The position numbers and the translations under genes are program-made. Positions 45,917 through 56,258 of a DNA stretch of 64,000 bases are shown here, piece by piece. The notes below the pieces were generated by a model that made no database searches, was not told where the DNA came from, and saw nothing but the letters and a program-made list of their open reading frames with translations. How positions within the stretch are numbered: position 1 is the first letter of the stretch; each line of letters begins with the position of its first letter. Source of the stretch: Marinobacter bryozoorum (GTDB taxonomy: Bacteria > Pseudomonadota > Gammaproteobacteria > Pseudomonadales > Oleiphilaceae); NCBI RefSeq assembly GCF_023156245.1, contig NZ_JAKZAH010000004.1:1-64000 (forward strand). Direction: 5' to 3'.

Positions 45917-46189
45917 GTGAACAAGTCCGAACTTATCGATGCAATTGCAGAGTCCGCCGATATCTCCAAGGCAGCCGCTGGCCGTGCCCTGGATGCGATG
46001 ACCAACTCCATCACCGGCGCTCTCCAGAAAGGCGATCAGGTCACCCTGATCGGCTTTGGTACCTTCTCTGTCAAGGAGCGCGCCGCACGCACTGGCCGTA
46101 ACCCGCAGACTGGTGCCGAGATCAAGATCCCGGCCTCCAAGGTGCCCGGGTTCAAGGCAGGTAAGGCTCTGAAGGACGCCGTCAAGTAA
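45917..46189 (+). CDS. hupB: DNA-binding protein HU-beta
   Basis: Nucleoid protein of 90 residues. [27 protein letters not shown] at the start, the DNA-binding arm [15 protein letters not shown], and the ending [12 protein letters not shown]. It bends and compacts DNA as a homo- or heterodimer. Start is GTG at 45917 with GAAGGGG upstream. Position after lon is as in E. coli and Pseudomonas. Confidence 0.96.
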   Translation: MNKSELIDAIAESADISKAAAGRALDAMTNSITGALQKGDQVTLIGFGTFSVKERAARTGRNPQTGAEIKIPASKVPGFKAGKALKDAVK

Positions 46190-46248
46190 CGGACTCCTTC
46201 GGCAGGCGGTGCCGGTATCGAGTCACCTGTGCCGCCCTGCTCGAATTC

Positions 46249-46279
46249 AAGGCGCATTCCATTCCGGGTGCGCCTTTTT
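46249..46279 (+). terminator. intrinsic terminator after hupB
   Basis: AAGGCGCA (46249-46256) and TGCGCCTT (46269-46276) with a 12-base loop, followed by T to 46279. Confidence 0.8.
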
Positions 46280-46424
46280 ACGTTCAGTCAGTGTATAAAG
46301 TCCCGGCCCCGCTGTTCCGGGCGAGCCTGCTGACTGTTATTCCAGAGCAACACTGATCGAGGCCTGACGCTGAACCCGGTGCCATCCGGACGGCACGAAA
46401 GGGGGCAAGCGATCCGGGAGGAAC

Positions 46425-48272
46425 ATGCTTCAAGATATTCGGGACAATGCCCAGGGCACCATCGCCAAGATTATCATCGCTGTATTGATCGTTTCCCTGT
46501 CAATCTGGGGTATGGACGCCATAGTCGGCGGCTTCCGCGGTGAACCTGAAGTCGCCACTGTTAACGGCGAGGATATTACCGAGCGGGAGTACCTGCGGAT
46601 GGTGCAGATCGCCAGCCAGCAGCGGCTGAGCGAAATGGAAAACCCGGACCCTACCCTGCTGGATGAAGACCGTATTCGCCAGGAGGTGCTGGAAAGCATG
46701 ATCCAGGCCGAGGTTCTTGCCCAGGACGCCGGTAACCAGGGACTCGAACTGACTGACCAGGGTGTTGACCAGTTGATCGTCAGCATGCCCCAGTTCCAGG
46801 TCAACGGCGAATTCAGCCAGCAGAACTTTACCTCGTTCGTTCGCAATCTGGGTATGGGCGTGGCCGAGTTCCGTGAGTTGCTCAAGCGCGACTACATCAG
46901 CAACCAGATTCGGACCTCTGTCATCCGTGGCGGGGTCGCACCGGCGGAAGCCGCTCGCCAGGTGCTGGCGATCCAGGGCCAGACCCGGGACTTCAGCACC
47001 CTGACCCTTGGCGCGACCTCGGTCGCCGATGAGGTCGAGGTAACCGACGCCGACGTTGAGCAGTGGTATAGCGAGAACCAGCAGCAGTTCACGCGGCCTG
47101 AGTCCGTGGACGTGGCCTGGATCGAGCTTTCCCTGGACACGGTTGCCGAAACCGTTGATGTTCCCGAGCAGGACGTTCGCGACCGGTACGATGAACTGGT
47201 GGCAGAAGAAAGCTACGAAGAGCGCCGCTCTGCCCACATCCTCGTCGAAGATGGAGATGATGCGCAAAGCCGTATTGAAACCATCCAGCAGCAGCTGGAC
47301 GACGGCGCCGACTTTGCCGGGCTGGCGCGGGAATTCTCCGATGACCCCCTGTCGGCGGAGCAGGGCGGCGACCTGGGTTACCTGAGAGAGGGAGATCTCG
47401 GCGGTGCCTATGATGAAGCCATGCTGGCCCTGGAAGAGGGGGAGGTATCCGGCCCGGTGGAAACCGAGTACGGCACCCACTTTATCAAGGTGCTCGATAT
47501 CCGTACCTCAGAGCCTGCTCCCTTCGAGGAGTTGGCTCCGGGAATCCGTGACCAGATTGCACAGTCCCGCGCCGGTGACGAGTTTGCCCGTCAGCGGACG
47601 GATCTGGCTGACATGGCGTTTTCCTCCGAGACACTGGAGGAGCCCGCCGAACAATTCGGGCTCGAGGTCAAGACGCGTAACGGCGTCACCCGGGAAGGTA
47701 ACGAGGCACCCTTTGAGCATGCCGGACTGGTGCGTCAGCTGTTCTCTGCGGACGTGCTGGAAGACGGCTTCAATACCGAGCTGATCGATATAGACCAGAC
47801 CACCGCCGTCGTGGCGCGGGTGACGGAGCATCATCCCGAGGCTCCGCAACCCCTGGAGGAAGTGGCAGGCCAGATTCGTGAGCGCCTCCAGCGCGAGCAG
47901 ACCCTTACCTTGCTGCAGGAGCGCGCTGATGAGCTCCTGGGCCAGCTCCGGACAGGAGAGGCGACGCCTGAAGGTGACGACTGGACTGTCTATGATGACG
48001 TGGTGCGCAACCAGTCCGCGGTGCCTGCCCCGATCCAGGCCCGGGTATTTTCGCTGCCGACGCCTGATGAGGATGGCTTCAGTTTCGGTACCGTTGCCGA
48101 CGGATCGGACCTGGTGATCATCGCGCTGTCGGATGTGAGCGACGGTGAGGTGGACTCCGAAAGCGAACAGGTCCGTAACATGGCGCAGTTCCTCGCCCAG
48201 ATGAATGGCCAGCAGGAATACAGTGCCTACGTTCGTACACTCCGGGAGCAGGCAGAAATCGAACGGCCCTGA
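46425..48272 (+). CDS. ppiD: periplasmic folding chaperone PpiD
   Basis: Protein of 615 residues anchored in the inner membrane. A single N-terminal transmembrane helix (about 14-33) is followed by a SurA-type N-terminal domain, a parvulin domain (about 265-360; RSAHILVEDG, AREFSDDPLSAEQGGDLGYL) and a C-terminal helical domain. PpiD sits at the SecYEG exit and binds emerging proteins; its isomerase activity is weak or absent. The hupB-ppiD order is conserved in relatives. A terminator follows. Confidence 0.94.
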   Translation: MLQDIRDNAQGTIAKIIIAVLIVSLSIWGMDAIVGGFRGEPEVATVNGEDITEREYLRMVQIASQQRLSEMENPDPTLLDEDRIRQEVLESMIQAEVLAQDAGNQGLELTDQGVDQLIVSMPQFQVNGEFSQQNFTSFVRNLGMGVAEFRELLKRDYISNQIRTSVIRGGVAPAEAARQVLAIQGQTRDFSTLTLGATSVADEVEVTDADVEQWYSENQQQFTRPESVDVAWIELSLDTVAETVDVPEQDVRDRYDELVAEESYEERRSAHILVEDGDDAQSRIETIQQQLDDGADFAGLAREFSDDPLSAEQGGDLGYLREGDLGGAYDEAMLALEEGEVSGPVETEYGTHFIKVLDIRTSEPAPFEELAPGIRDQIAQSRAGDEFARQRTDLADMAFSSETLEEPAEQFGLEVKTRNGVTREGNEAPFEHAGLVRQLFSADVLEDGFNTELIDIDQTTAVVARVTEHHPEAPQPLEEVAGQIRERLQREQTLTLLQERADELLGQLRTGEATPEGDDWTVYDDVVRNQSAVPAPIQARVFSLPTPDEDGFSFGTVADGSDLVIIALSDVSDGEVDSESEQVRNMAQFLAQMNGQQEYSAYVRTLREQAEIERP

Positions 48273-48305
48273 CGCCGCCCCGGCCCTGCAGCCAGTGCTC
48301 TGATG

Positions 48306-48342
48306 AAAGGTCTGCCCCGATGCTTCGCGGCAGACCTTTTTT
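48306..48342 (+). terminator. intrinsic terminator after ppiD
   Basis: AAAGGTCTGCC (48306-48316) and GGCAGACCTTT (48329-48339) with a 12-base loop and six T. Confidence 0.88.
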
Positions 48343-48471
48343 ATATGCGGACTGGCCAGCACCGCCCGGAAATCAATCGCGCCTCGAAAACTGGCAATCC
48401 TGCTGCGGTATTGTCATGCTTTTTGTATGACGTTCCATAAAGCAGCTACCTGACCCTCTGGAGGCACCATA

Positions 48472-49944
48472 ATGGGGAATCCGGCCTGTGACCTGGTACT
48501 TTTCGGGGCTATGGGGGACCTGGCGACCAAGAAACTTTTCCCGGCGCTGTATCACCTGCACCGTGCCGGCCTTTTGCCGGAACAGAGCCGTATCCTGGCC
48601 CTGGCAAGGCGGGACCTGAATAAAGCCGGGGCCCGCCAGCAGATCGCCAGGGGCCTGGAGGAATACCTTGAACCCGAGGTCATGGAAGCCGACGCAATGG
48701 ACGGGTTCCTGGCCCGGGTCGACTACCTGAAAATGGACTTCTCGGATGCCGAAGGCTACCAGCAACTCGGTGAATGGCACCGTCAAGGAGGGCACGGCAA
48801 TGTGCTGGTGCTCTACTTTGCGACACCACCCGGGTTGTATGGGCAGATCACCGCCCACCTGTGTGACGCGGGTTGCTGCGATGACAGCGCACGGGTAGTG
48901 GTGGAAAAGCCTATCGGGCAGGACCTGCCCTCTTCGCAGAAGCTGAACGACCAGCTCGCCACGGCCTTTCGTGAAGAGAACATTTTCCGGATTGACCACT
49001 ACCTGGGCAAGGAAACCGTCCAGAACCTGATCGCCCTGCGCTTTGCCAACAACCTGTTTGCCTCCCAGTGGGACCAGAACCATATTTCCCACGTAGAAAT
49101 CACCGTTGCGGAAAGCGTCGGGGTAGAAGGTCGCTGGTCTTATTTCAACAGCGCCGGCCAGCTGCGGGACATGGTGCAGAGCCATTTGTTGCAACTGCTG
49201 TGCCTGCTGGCGATGGACCCACCATCGGATCTCTCACCGGACAGTATCCGGGATGAAAAGGTCAAGGTGCTCAAAGCACTGGCGCCCCTGACACCAGAGC
49301 GCATCAGTACCCACCTGGTTCGGGGCCAGTACACGGCAGGAACCGCCGAGGGTGTGCCGGTGCCGGGCTACCTGCAGGAAGAAGACGCAGGGGGAGCCAG
49401 TCATACGGAAACCTTTGTGGCCCTCAAGGTGGAAATCGAAAACTGGCGCTGGGCAGGTGTACCGTTCTACATCCGCACCGGAAAGCGATTGCCGGAGAAG
49501 CGGTCCGAGGTCATCGTCCACTTCAAGCCGGCTCCTCATTACATTTTTGACCCGGACCAGAAGTACCTGGCCAATAACAAGCTTATTATCCGCCTGCAAC
49601 CTGATGAGGGCATGTCCCTGCAAATACTGACCAAGGATCAGGGCCTGAGCCGGGGAATGAGGCTGCGCCAGGGCCCACTGGAACTGACGTTTGCCGAGAC
49701 TTTCGATACCGAGCGCATTCCCGATGCCTATGAACGCCTGCTGCTGGAAGCCATGAAAGGTAACCAGTACCTCTTCGTCCGTCGTGACGAGGTGGAACAC
49801 GCCTGGCGCTGGGTGGATCAGTTGCTGGCCAATTGTGACGATTGTGGCGCCCATCCCAAGCGATATGCGGCGGGCACCTGGGGGCCGGTAGCCGCCATTG
49901 CCATGATTACCCGGGATGGCAGGAGCTGGTATGAAGATACCTGA
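48472..49944 (+). CDS. zwf: glucose-6-phosphate 1-dehydrogenase
   Basis: Protein of 490 residues. It oxidises glucose-6-phosphate with NADP+ (or NAD+) at the entry to the Entner-Doudoroff and pentose phosphate routes. Cofactor motif [20 protein letters not shown] is near the N-terminus and the active-site [13 protein letters not shown] near the middle; EKPIGQD is also typical. The ribosome site is CTGGAGG. In Pseudomonas zwf-pgl-eda is divergent from hexR; here ppiD lies upstream and no hexR is seen. pgl overlaps the 3' end by 14 bases. Confidence 0.96.
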   Translation: MGNPACDLVLFGAMGDLATKKLFPALYHLHRAGLLPEQSRILALARRDLNKAGARQQIARGLEEYLEPEVMEADAMDGFLARVDYLKMDFSDAEGYQQLGEWHRQGGHGNVLVLYFATPPGLYGQITAHLCDAGCCDDSARVVVEKPIGQDLPSSQKLNDQLATAFREENIFRIDHYLGKETVQNLIALRFANNLFASQWDQNHISHVEITVAESVGVEGRWSYFNSAGQLRDMVQSHLLQLLCLLAMDPPSDLSPDSIRDEKVKVLKALAPLTPERISTHLVRGQYTAGTAEGVPVPGYLQEEDAGGASHTETFVALKVEIENWRWAGVPFYIRTGKRLPEKRSEVIVHFKPAPHYIFDPDQKYLANNKLIIRLQPDEGMSLQILTKDQGLSRGMRLRQGPLELTFAETFDTERIPDAYERLLLEAMKGNQYLFVRRDEVEHAWRWVDQLLANCDDCGAHPKRYAAGTWGPVAAIAMITRDGRSWYEDT

Positions 49945-50650
49945 TGCGTCAGGGCACCTGCCTGTAACGTTTAACCAGGCGGCTGAGCCGGACGAACTGG
50001 CCAGCCGGTTGGCGCAGCGGGTGGCCGAACAGCTTCGCCAAGCGCTTGACCGGCAACAACGGGCCCTGCTGGTTGTGTCCGGCGGCACCACTCCGGAACC
50101 GTTCCTCAGGAAATTGTCAGAGGCTGACCTGGACTGGTCGCGAGTGGATGTCCTGCCCACGGATGAGCGGTGGGTGGCAGAGAATGACCCGGCCCGCAAC
50201 AGCCGTCTGATCAGGGGGACCCTGTTACGGCGGAAGGCTGCGGCTGCCAGTTTTCATGAACTGATTGCAGCGGTGCAAGAGGATCCACAGGCTGCTGCCG
50301 TTGAGGCGAGTTCCCGGCTGATGGCGCTGCCATGGCCGGCAACGGTTGTCGTGCTGGGGATGGGAGAAGATGGTCATACCGCCTCGCTTTTCCCCGACGC
50401 CCCCGAGTTGCAAGGCGCGCTAGCCCCTGATGCTCCGCTTGCCGTAGCCACCAGTCCGGCTTCGCAAAGCACCCCACGGGTATCCTTGAGTCTTCCGGCG
50501 CTGGTGGGTGCGATCTGTACCGCCTTGTTGCTGAGAGGGCAAGGCAAGTACACAGCGCTGGAATCGGCCCTGGCGCAGCCGGCCAACATTTACGGGGCGC
50601 CGATACGGGCCTTCTTCCGGCAGCCGCTGGAGGTATTCTGGTGTCCCTGA
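49931..50650 (+). CDS. pgl: 6-phosphogluconolactonase
   Basis: Protein of 239 residues that hydrolyses 6-phosphogluconolactone. Family features: [37 protein letters not shown] and [19 protein letters not shown]. The start MKIPDASG has AGGAG five bases upstream, inside the end of zwf; five in-frame codons before it are ignored. eda follows after 19 bases, making a zwf-pgl-eda operon. Confidence 0.94.
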   Translation: MKIPDASGHLPVTFNQAAEPDELASRLAQRVAEQLRQALDRQQRALLVVSGGTTPEPFLRKLSEADLDWSRVDVLPTDERWVAENDPARNSRLIRGTLLRRKAAAASFHELIAAVQEDPQAAAVEASSRLMALPWPATVVVLGMGEDGHTASLFPDAPELQGALAPDAPLAVATSPASQSTPRVSLSLPALVGAICTALLLRGQGKYTALESALAQPANIYGAPIRAFFRQPLEVFWCP

Positions 50651-50669
50651 CGGGACGGGAGCAGCATCG

Positions 50670-51341
50670 ATGACAGGACTTTCAGACCAGCAGCGGCAAA
50701 GGATTATGGCTGTGCTTGAGGCCGGCCCCCTGATTCCGGTGATTTCCCTCCAGCGCGAGGCTGACGCCGTGCCGCTGGCAGAGGCATTGGTAGGGGCGGG
50801 CATTAGGGTGCTGGAGATTACCCTGAGAACCCCCCGGGCGCTGCCCGCTATCGAGCTGCTCAGCAAACGGTTGCCGGATGATGTTCTGGTGGGAGCGGGT
50901 ACCGTTACGGACCCGGCCGGTTACCGCCGCGCCGAGAACGCTGGAGCCCGCTTTGTGGTCAGCCCCGGTATTACACCGCGGTTACTGGACTATGGCCTGA
51001 CGGCCAATGCGCCCTTGTTGCCCGGTGTGGCTACGGTGTCGGAACTTATGCTGGGGTATGAGCTGGGCTATCGGTCGTTCAAGTTTTTCCCGGCAGAGGT
51101 GTCCGGTGGCGTGAAGGCCCTCGAGGCCTTCGCCGGGCCATTCCCGGATGTGGCCTTCTGTCCGACTGGCGGCATACGCCAGAATACCGCAAGGGATTAC
51201 CTGGCCCTTTCCAATGTCAAGGCGGTAGGCGGCACCTGGCTGACGCCGGAGTCAAAGGTCAGCGTGGGAGATTGGGCGGGGGTGTCCCGGCTGGCAAGGG
51301 AAAGCCTTGCCAGCTGTAGAGGTCAATACGGAGACCCTTAA
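50670..51341 (+). CDS. eda: KDPG aldolase (2-dehydro-3-deoxyphosphogluconate aldolase)
   Basis: Class I aldolase of 223 residues giving pyruvate and glyceraldehyde-3-phosphate. The Schiff-base lysine is in SFKFFPAEVSGG and the catalytic glutamate in VLEITLRT. GAGTVTDPAGYRRAENAGARFVVSPG and CPTGGIRQNTA complete the signature. Its stop codon shares TTAA with the stop of the convergent pyk gene (4-base overlap). Confidence 0.95.
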   Translation: MTGLSDQQRQRIMAVLEAGPLIPVISLQREADAVPLAEALVGAGIRVLEITLRTPRALPAIELLSKRLPDDVLVGAGTVTDPAGYRRAENAGARFVVSPGITPRLLDYGLTANAPLLPGVATVSELMLGYELGYRSFKFFPAEVSGGVKALEAFAGPFPDVAFCPTGGIRQNTARDYLALSNVKAVGGTWLTPESKVSVGDWAGVSRLARESLASCRGQYGDP

Positions 51342-52795
51342 CGGATATTGTCCCCAACCCGGAGGATTTTCATGGTGTTGGTTCCGCCCTGGGCGTTGAC
51401 GTAATCGCCCTTGGTCACCACCACAAGGTCGCCCGGGTTGACGATGCCCCGGTCCTGCAGTTGTTTTACGGCCAGGGCATTGGTCTGGTCGGGAGCAACC
51501 TCGGCCGAGTCAAACGGCACGGTTTGCACGCCCCGGTAGAGCGCCACCTTGTGCTGGGTGGTGAAGTGACGGGAAAAGGCAAAGATGGGCAGCCCCGACT
51601 TGATGCGGGACATCAGCAGAGGCGTGGCGCCGGTTTCGGTAAGACAGATAATGGCGGTTACCCCCTGCAGGTGGTTAGCCGCGTACATGGCGGACAGGGC
51701 GATGGCCTCGTCCACCCGCTCCATCTCCTCGTGCATGCGGTGGCCTGACTGATGCATGGAGGGGTGGCGTTCGGCGCCCTTGCAGATGCGGTCCATGGCT
51801 TCCACTGCCTGTACCGGATAATCGCCCACGGCGGTCTCGGCGGAAAGCATGACCGCGTCGGTGTAGTCCATTACCGCGTTGGCCACGTCGGATACCTCGG
51901 CGCGGGTCGGCATAGGGTTGTCGATCATTGATTCCATCATCTGGGTGGCCGTGATGACAACCCGGTCCAGGGCGCGGGCCCGGGCGATGATGTGCTTCTG
52001 GACAGCGACCAGCTCGGCATCGCCGATTTCCACCGCCAGGTCACCCCGGGCGACCATCACGGCGTCAGAGGCCAGGATCACCGAGTCCAGCGCTTCGGTA
52101 TCGTGGGCCAGTTCGGCCCGTTCAATCTTGGCCACCAGCGACGCCCCGGAGCCAGCCTCCCGTAGCAGCGATCGGGCGGTGTCCATATCGTCAGCGGTGC
52201 GGACGAAGGAGACGGCCACATAGTCTGCCCCCAGCTGTGCGGCGGTTACGATGTCATCCCGGTCCTTGCTGGTCAGGGCGTCGGCAGAGAGGCCGCCACC
52301 GCGTTTGTTCAACCCCTTGTTATTGGACAGGGGGCCGCCGATCAGTACGGTGGAGGTGATGCTGTGGTCATCCACTGCGGTCACTTCCATCTCGATACGG
52401 CCATCGTCCAGGACCAGGATATCGCCGGGAACGACGTCGCGGATCAGTTGCTCGTAGTCAATGCCCACGGCCTGGTCATTGCCGGCATCCTTGTCCATGG
52501 CGGCGTCCAGCACAAAGGTCTGGCCGGCCCGGAGGGTCACCTTGTTGTCGCGAAAGCGAGCGATGCGCAGTTTAGGTCCCTGCAGGTCTGCCAGAACGGC
52601 CACGAAACGGCCAGCACGGGCCGAGGCTTCCCGCACCTGGCGGGCCCGCTCGCCATGTTCCTCCGCGCTACCGTGGGAAAAGTTCAGGCGAGTGACGTCA
52701 ACGCCGGCGCGGATAATCCGCTCAAGGGCGTCCGGGGCGTCGGTGGCGGGGCCAAGGGTGGCAACGATCTTGGTGCGCCGTAGCTGCTCTGGCAT
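51338..52795 (-). CDS. pyk: pyruvate kinase
   Basis: Protein of 485 residues, PykA-like in length. It converts PEP and ADP to pyruvate and ATP. Seen: RRTKIVATLGPATD at the start, LNFSHGSAEEH, the substrate loop VMVARGDLAVEIG, ITATQMMESMIDNPMPTRAEVSDVANAVMD, and a C-terminal regulatory domain. The start MPEQLRRTK has AGGAA ten bases upstream; 18 upstream codons are not conserved. It is divergent from edd with 95 bases between. Confidence 0.95.
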   Translation of the reverse strand: MPEQLRRTKIVATLGPATDAPDALERIIRAGVDVTRLNFSHGSAEEHGERARQVREASARAGRFVAVLADLQGPKLRIARFRDNKVTLRAGQTFVLDAAMDKDAGNDQAVGIDYEQLIRDVVPGDILVLDDGRIEMEVTAVDDHSITSTVLIGGPLSNNKGLNKRGGGLSADALTSKDRDDIVTAAQLGADYVAVSFVRTADDMDTARSLLREAGSGASLVAKIERAELAHDTEALDSVILASDAVMVARGDLAVEIGDAELVAVQKHIIARARALDRVVITATQMMESMIDNPMPTRAEVSDVANAVMDYTDAVMLSAETAVGDYPVQAVEAMDRICKGAERHPSMHQSGHRMHEEMERVDEAIALSAMYAANHLQGVTAIICLTETGATPLLMSRIKSGLPIFAFSRHFTTQHKVALYRGVQTVPFDSAEVAPDQTNALAVKQLQDRGIVNPGDLVVVTKGDYVNAQGGTNTMKILRVGDNIR

Positions 52796-52890
52796 GGCGT
52801 TCGGGTTCCTTTTTTTGGCGTCAGTGCGTATGGGGCAGTCCGCAGTCATGGTACTGTCTGAGTGTAACAGAATGGTGAAGGAGCGCTTCC

Positions 52891-54714
52891 ATGAACCCCA
52901 CGGTTACCCGGGTTACTGAACGGATTATCCGGCGCAGTCGCGACAGCCGGCAAGACTACCTTCGGCGCATGGAAGACCTCGGTCGCCAGTCGCCCCACCG
53001 GACCTCACTGTCCTGCGGAAACCTGGCCCACGGGTTCGCTGCCTGCCAGCCTGGCGACAAGCAGACCCTCAAGCTGATGAACCAGGCCAACGTGGCGATC
53101 GTCTCAGCCTACAATGACATGCTGTCGGCCCACCAACCCTACGCCACCTTCCCCGATGTGATCCGCCAGGCCGCCCACGGCATGGGTTCGGTGGCCCAGT
53201 TTGCCGGTGGTACCCCGGCCATGTGTGATGGTGTCACCCAGGGGCAGCCAGGCATGGAACTGAGCCTGGTGTCCCGGGATGTGATTGCTATGAGTACCGC
53301 GGTGGCCCTGAGCCACAACATGTTTGATGCCACCGTGCTGCTGGGGATTTGTGACAAGATCGTGCCGGGCCTGCTGATCGGCGCACTCAGCTTCGGATAC
53401 CTGCCCACCGTCCTGGTGCCCGGCGGCCCCATGCCCTCGGGGTTGCCCAACAAGGAAAAGCAACGTGTCCGGCAGTTGTACGCCGAGGGCAAGGTAGGGC
53501 GTGACCAGTTGCTGGAGGCAGAAAGTCAGTCCTACCACAGCCCGGGCACCTGTACGTTCTACGGCACCGCCAACAGTAACCAGGTCCTGGTTGAGGTGAT
53601 GGGGCTGCATTTGCCGGGCGCGGCCTTCGTAAACCCCGGCACCCCTCTTCGGGATGCGCTGACCCGCGCCGCAACAGAACAGGTCATAAGGCTTTCCCGG
53701 CCTAACGGTGGCAACCTCGGGCTGGCCCATGTGGTTTCCGAGAAAAGCATCGTCAACGCACTGGTTGCCCTCCTGGCCACCGGTGGCTCCACCAACCACA
53801 CCCTGCACTGGGTGGCCATTGCCCGGGCAGCGGGTATTCGTATTGACTGGGATGACTACGCTGAACTGTCCGCGGTCACTCCGTTACTGACCCGGATCTA
53901 CCCCAATGGCGACGCGGATGTTAACCACTTCCACCAGGCTGGGGGGACACCGTTGCTGATCCGTGAGTTGCTCGATGCCGGGCTGCTCCATGACGATGTG
54001 GAGACGGTGATGGGCAAGGGTTTGCGGGCTTATACACAGGTACCGGTGCTCGAAGATGGCGAGCTTCAGTGGCGGGCCGCCGTGACGGCAAGTTCAGATG
54101 TCAGCGTACTGAGACCTGTATCGGAGCCGTTCGATTCAGAAGGTGGGCTTACGGTGATCCAGGGTAACCTGGGCCGTGGCATCATCAAGACCTCGGCCGT
54201 GGCACCAGAACACCAGGTGGTAGAGGCTCCGGCCCGGGTCTTCGATGATCAGTTACAGGTGGCGCAGGCGTTTGAACGCGGTGAACTGAACTCGGATGTC
54301 GTGGTCGTGTTGCGCGGGCAGGGGCCGGCAGCCAATGGCATGCCGGAATTGCACAAGCTGACCCCATATCTGGGCAGCCTGCAGGACCATGGCTACCGGG
54401 TGGCGCTGGTCACTGACGGACGTATGTCCGGGGCCAGTGGCAAGGTGCCCGCAGCCATCCATGTTTACCCGGAGGCGGCACGGGGCGGGCCACTGTCGCG
54501 GGTACGCGATGGTGATATGATTCGGGTGGATGCCACCCGGGGGGAGCTTGCCGTTGCCCTGGGTGAGGAAGAACTGGCTTCCCGTGAACCGGCGATTGAG
54601 GATCTCTCCGGCAACCAGGCCGGGTGGGGGCGAGAGCTTTTCGGCTGGTTCCGCCAGGGAGCCTCCGAAGCGGAGAAGGGCGCCACCCTGTTTTTCCAGG
54701 GACATTGCGACTGA
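52891..54714 (+). CDS. edd: phosphogluconate dehydratase
   Basis: IlvD/Edd-family Fe-S dehydratase of 607 residues making KDPG from 6-phosphogluconate. Cluster cysteines are likely those in [18 protein letters not shown] and [32 protein letters not shown] wording ([16 protein letters not shown]), SGLPNKEKQ and [18 protein letters not shown] are typical. With zwf, pgl and eda it completes the Entner-Doudoroff route in this window. glpK follows after 41 bases. Confidence 0.96.
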   Translation: MNPTVTRVTERIIRRSRDSRQDYLRRMEDLGRQSPHRTSLSCGNLAHGFAACQPGDKQTLKLMNQANVAIVSAYNDMLSAHQPYATFPDVIRQAAHGMGSVAQFAGGTPAMCDGVTQGQPGMELSLVSRDVIAMSTAVALSHNMFDATVLLGICDKIVPGLLIGALSFGYLPTVLVPGGPMPSGLPNKEKQRVRQLYAEGKVGRDQLLEAESQSYHSPGTCTFYGTANSNQVLVEVMGLHLPGAAFVNPGTPLRDALTRAATEQVIRLSRPNGGNLGLAHVVSEKSIVNALVALLATGGSTNHTLHWVAIARAAGIRIDWDDYAELSAVTPLLTRIYPNGDADVNHFHQAGGTPLLIRELLDAGLLHDDVETVMGKGLRAYTQVPVLEDGELQWRAAVTASSDVSVLRPVSEPFDSEGGLTVIQGNLGRGIIKTSAVAPEHQVVEAPARVFDDQLQVAQAFERGELNSDVVVVLRGQGPAANGMPELHKLTPYLGSLQDHGYRVALVTDGRMSGASGKVPAAIHVYPEAARGGPLSRVRDGDMIRVDATRGELAVALGEEELASREPAIEDLSGNQAGWGRELFGWFRQGASEAEKGATLFFQGHCD

Positions 54715-54755
54715 ACCACGAACCGGGTTAACAATAACAAGGAGTAGAACTACCC

Positions 54756-56237
54756 ATGACACAGTATCTGCTGGCCATAGACCAGGGCACCACCAGTTCC
54801 CGGGCCATTCTGTTTACCCGCGAAGGGCAGATCCACGCGGTGGAGCAACAGGAGTTTGACCAGATCTATCCCGACAGCGGCTGGGTGGAGCACGATCCGG
54901 AGGCTATCTGGGAGACGGTGGTAGCCACCTGCAAAGCGGTGATGGACAGGAACCACGTGAGTGCGGACCAGGTACTGGGAGTGGGCATAACCAACCAGCG
55001 GGAAACCACCATTCTCTGGGACCGGGAAACCGGAAAGCCAGTCCACAATGCCATTGTCTGGCAGGACCGCCGCACCGCCGGCCTGTGTCAGCAACTCAAG
55101 GACGACGGCCATGAGCCGGCCGTGACCGAGCGCACGGGACTGCTGATCGACCCCTATTTCTCCGCCACCAAGATCCGCTGGATACTGGACAATGTACCGG
55201 GTGTCCGGGAGCGTGCAGAAAAGGGAGAGCTTGCCTTTGGTACCGTGGATACCTTCCTGCTCTGGCGGCTGACCGGTGGGCGCTCTTTCCTGACGGATGC
55301 CACCAATGCCTCCCGTACCATGTTGTTCAATATCCATGAACAGTGCTGGGACCCTGAACTTCTGGACCTGTTTGGTGTTCCCGAATCCCTGCTACCGGAA
55401 GTCCGCGACTGTGCCTCGGATTTTGGCACGATTGACGAGGGACTGCCCGCGGCAGGGGTGACCATCGGCGGTATTGCCGGTGACCAACAGGCGGCCCTGT
55501 TCGGTCAGACCTGTTTCGCCGAGGGCACTGCCAAGAGCACCTATGGCACCGGCTGCTTCCTGATCCTTAACACCGGTGATCGGGCACTGAAGTCCTCCAA
55601 CCGGCTGCTCACCACGGTGGGCTACCGCCTGGATGGCAAGACCACCTACGCCCTGGAAGGCAGCATTTTCATCGCCGGTGCGGCGATCCAGTGGCTGCGG
55701 GACGGGCTCAGCCTGATCCGTATGGCGGACGAGTGCGAAATGCTGGCGGAACAGACTCCCGTGGATCACGGTGTCTATCTGGTGCCGGCTTTCACCGGGC
55801 TGGGCGCACCCCATTGGGACCCCAAGGCAAGGGGCGCCATGTTCGGGCTGACCCGGGACACCGGCATCAAGGAGATCGTGACTGCCGGGCTGCAGTCGGT
55901 CTGCTATCAGACCAAGGACCTGCAGAAGGCGATGGAAGACGATGGCGTTCGCCCGGTTGCCCTTCGGGTTGACGGCGGCATGGTGGTGAATAACTGGGTG
56001 TTGCAGTTCCTGGCCGATATTCTCGGGGCCACGGTCGACCGGCCGGAAGTCATCGAGACGACAGCGTTGGGTGCAGCTTTCCTGGCGGGTCTGCAGGCAG
56101 GGGTCTATCGGGATCTGGGAGAAATCGAGGGACTTTGGCGGTGTGAGCGCCGCTTCGAGCCAGGCATGGCCAAGGCAGACCGGGACCGGCTGTACGCCGG
56201 CTGGCTGGAAGCCGTTCGGCGCCTGCAGCAAAGCTGA
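54756..56237 (+). CDS. glpK: glycerol kinase
   Basis: FGGY-family kinase of 493 residues making glycerol-3-phosphate. Seen: [70 protein letters not shown] and [16 protein letters not shown]. It has AACAAGGAG upstream and lies directly after edd, an unusual partner; the glpF, glpD and glpR genes often found beside it are absent here. Convergent with the next gene (21-base gap). Confidence 0.96.
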   Translation: MTQYLLAIDQGTTSSRAILFTREGQIHAVEQQEFDQIYPDSGWVEHDPEAIWETVVATCKAVMDRNHVSADQVLGVGITNQRETTILWDRETGKPVHNAIVWQDRRTAGLCQQLKDDGHEPAVTERTGLLIDPYFSATKIRWILDNVPGVRERAEKGELAFGTVDTFLLWRLTGGRSFLTDATNASRTMLFNIHEQCWDPELLDLFGVPESLLPEVRDCASDFGTIDEGLPAAGVTIGGIAGDQQAALFGQTCFAEGTAKSTYGTGCFLILNTGDRALKSSNRLLTTVGYRLDGKTTYALEGSIFIAGAAIQWLRDGLSLIRMADECEMLAEQTPVDHGVYLVPAFTGLGAPHWDPKARGAMFGLTRDTGIKEIVTAGLQSVCYQTKDLQKAMEDDGVRPVALRVDGGMVVNNWVLQFLADILGATVDRPEVIETTALGAAFLAGLQAGVYRDLGEIEGLWRCERRFEPGMAKADRDRLYAGWLEAVRRLQQS

Positions 56238-56258
56238 GCCGCAGGCGCCTGTAGCATT

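Noticed and set aside
48405..48471. HexR operator before zwf
   Set aside because: Only half-like TTGT sequences are seen; no TTGT with a matching ACAA at 7-8 bases.
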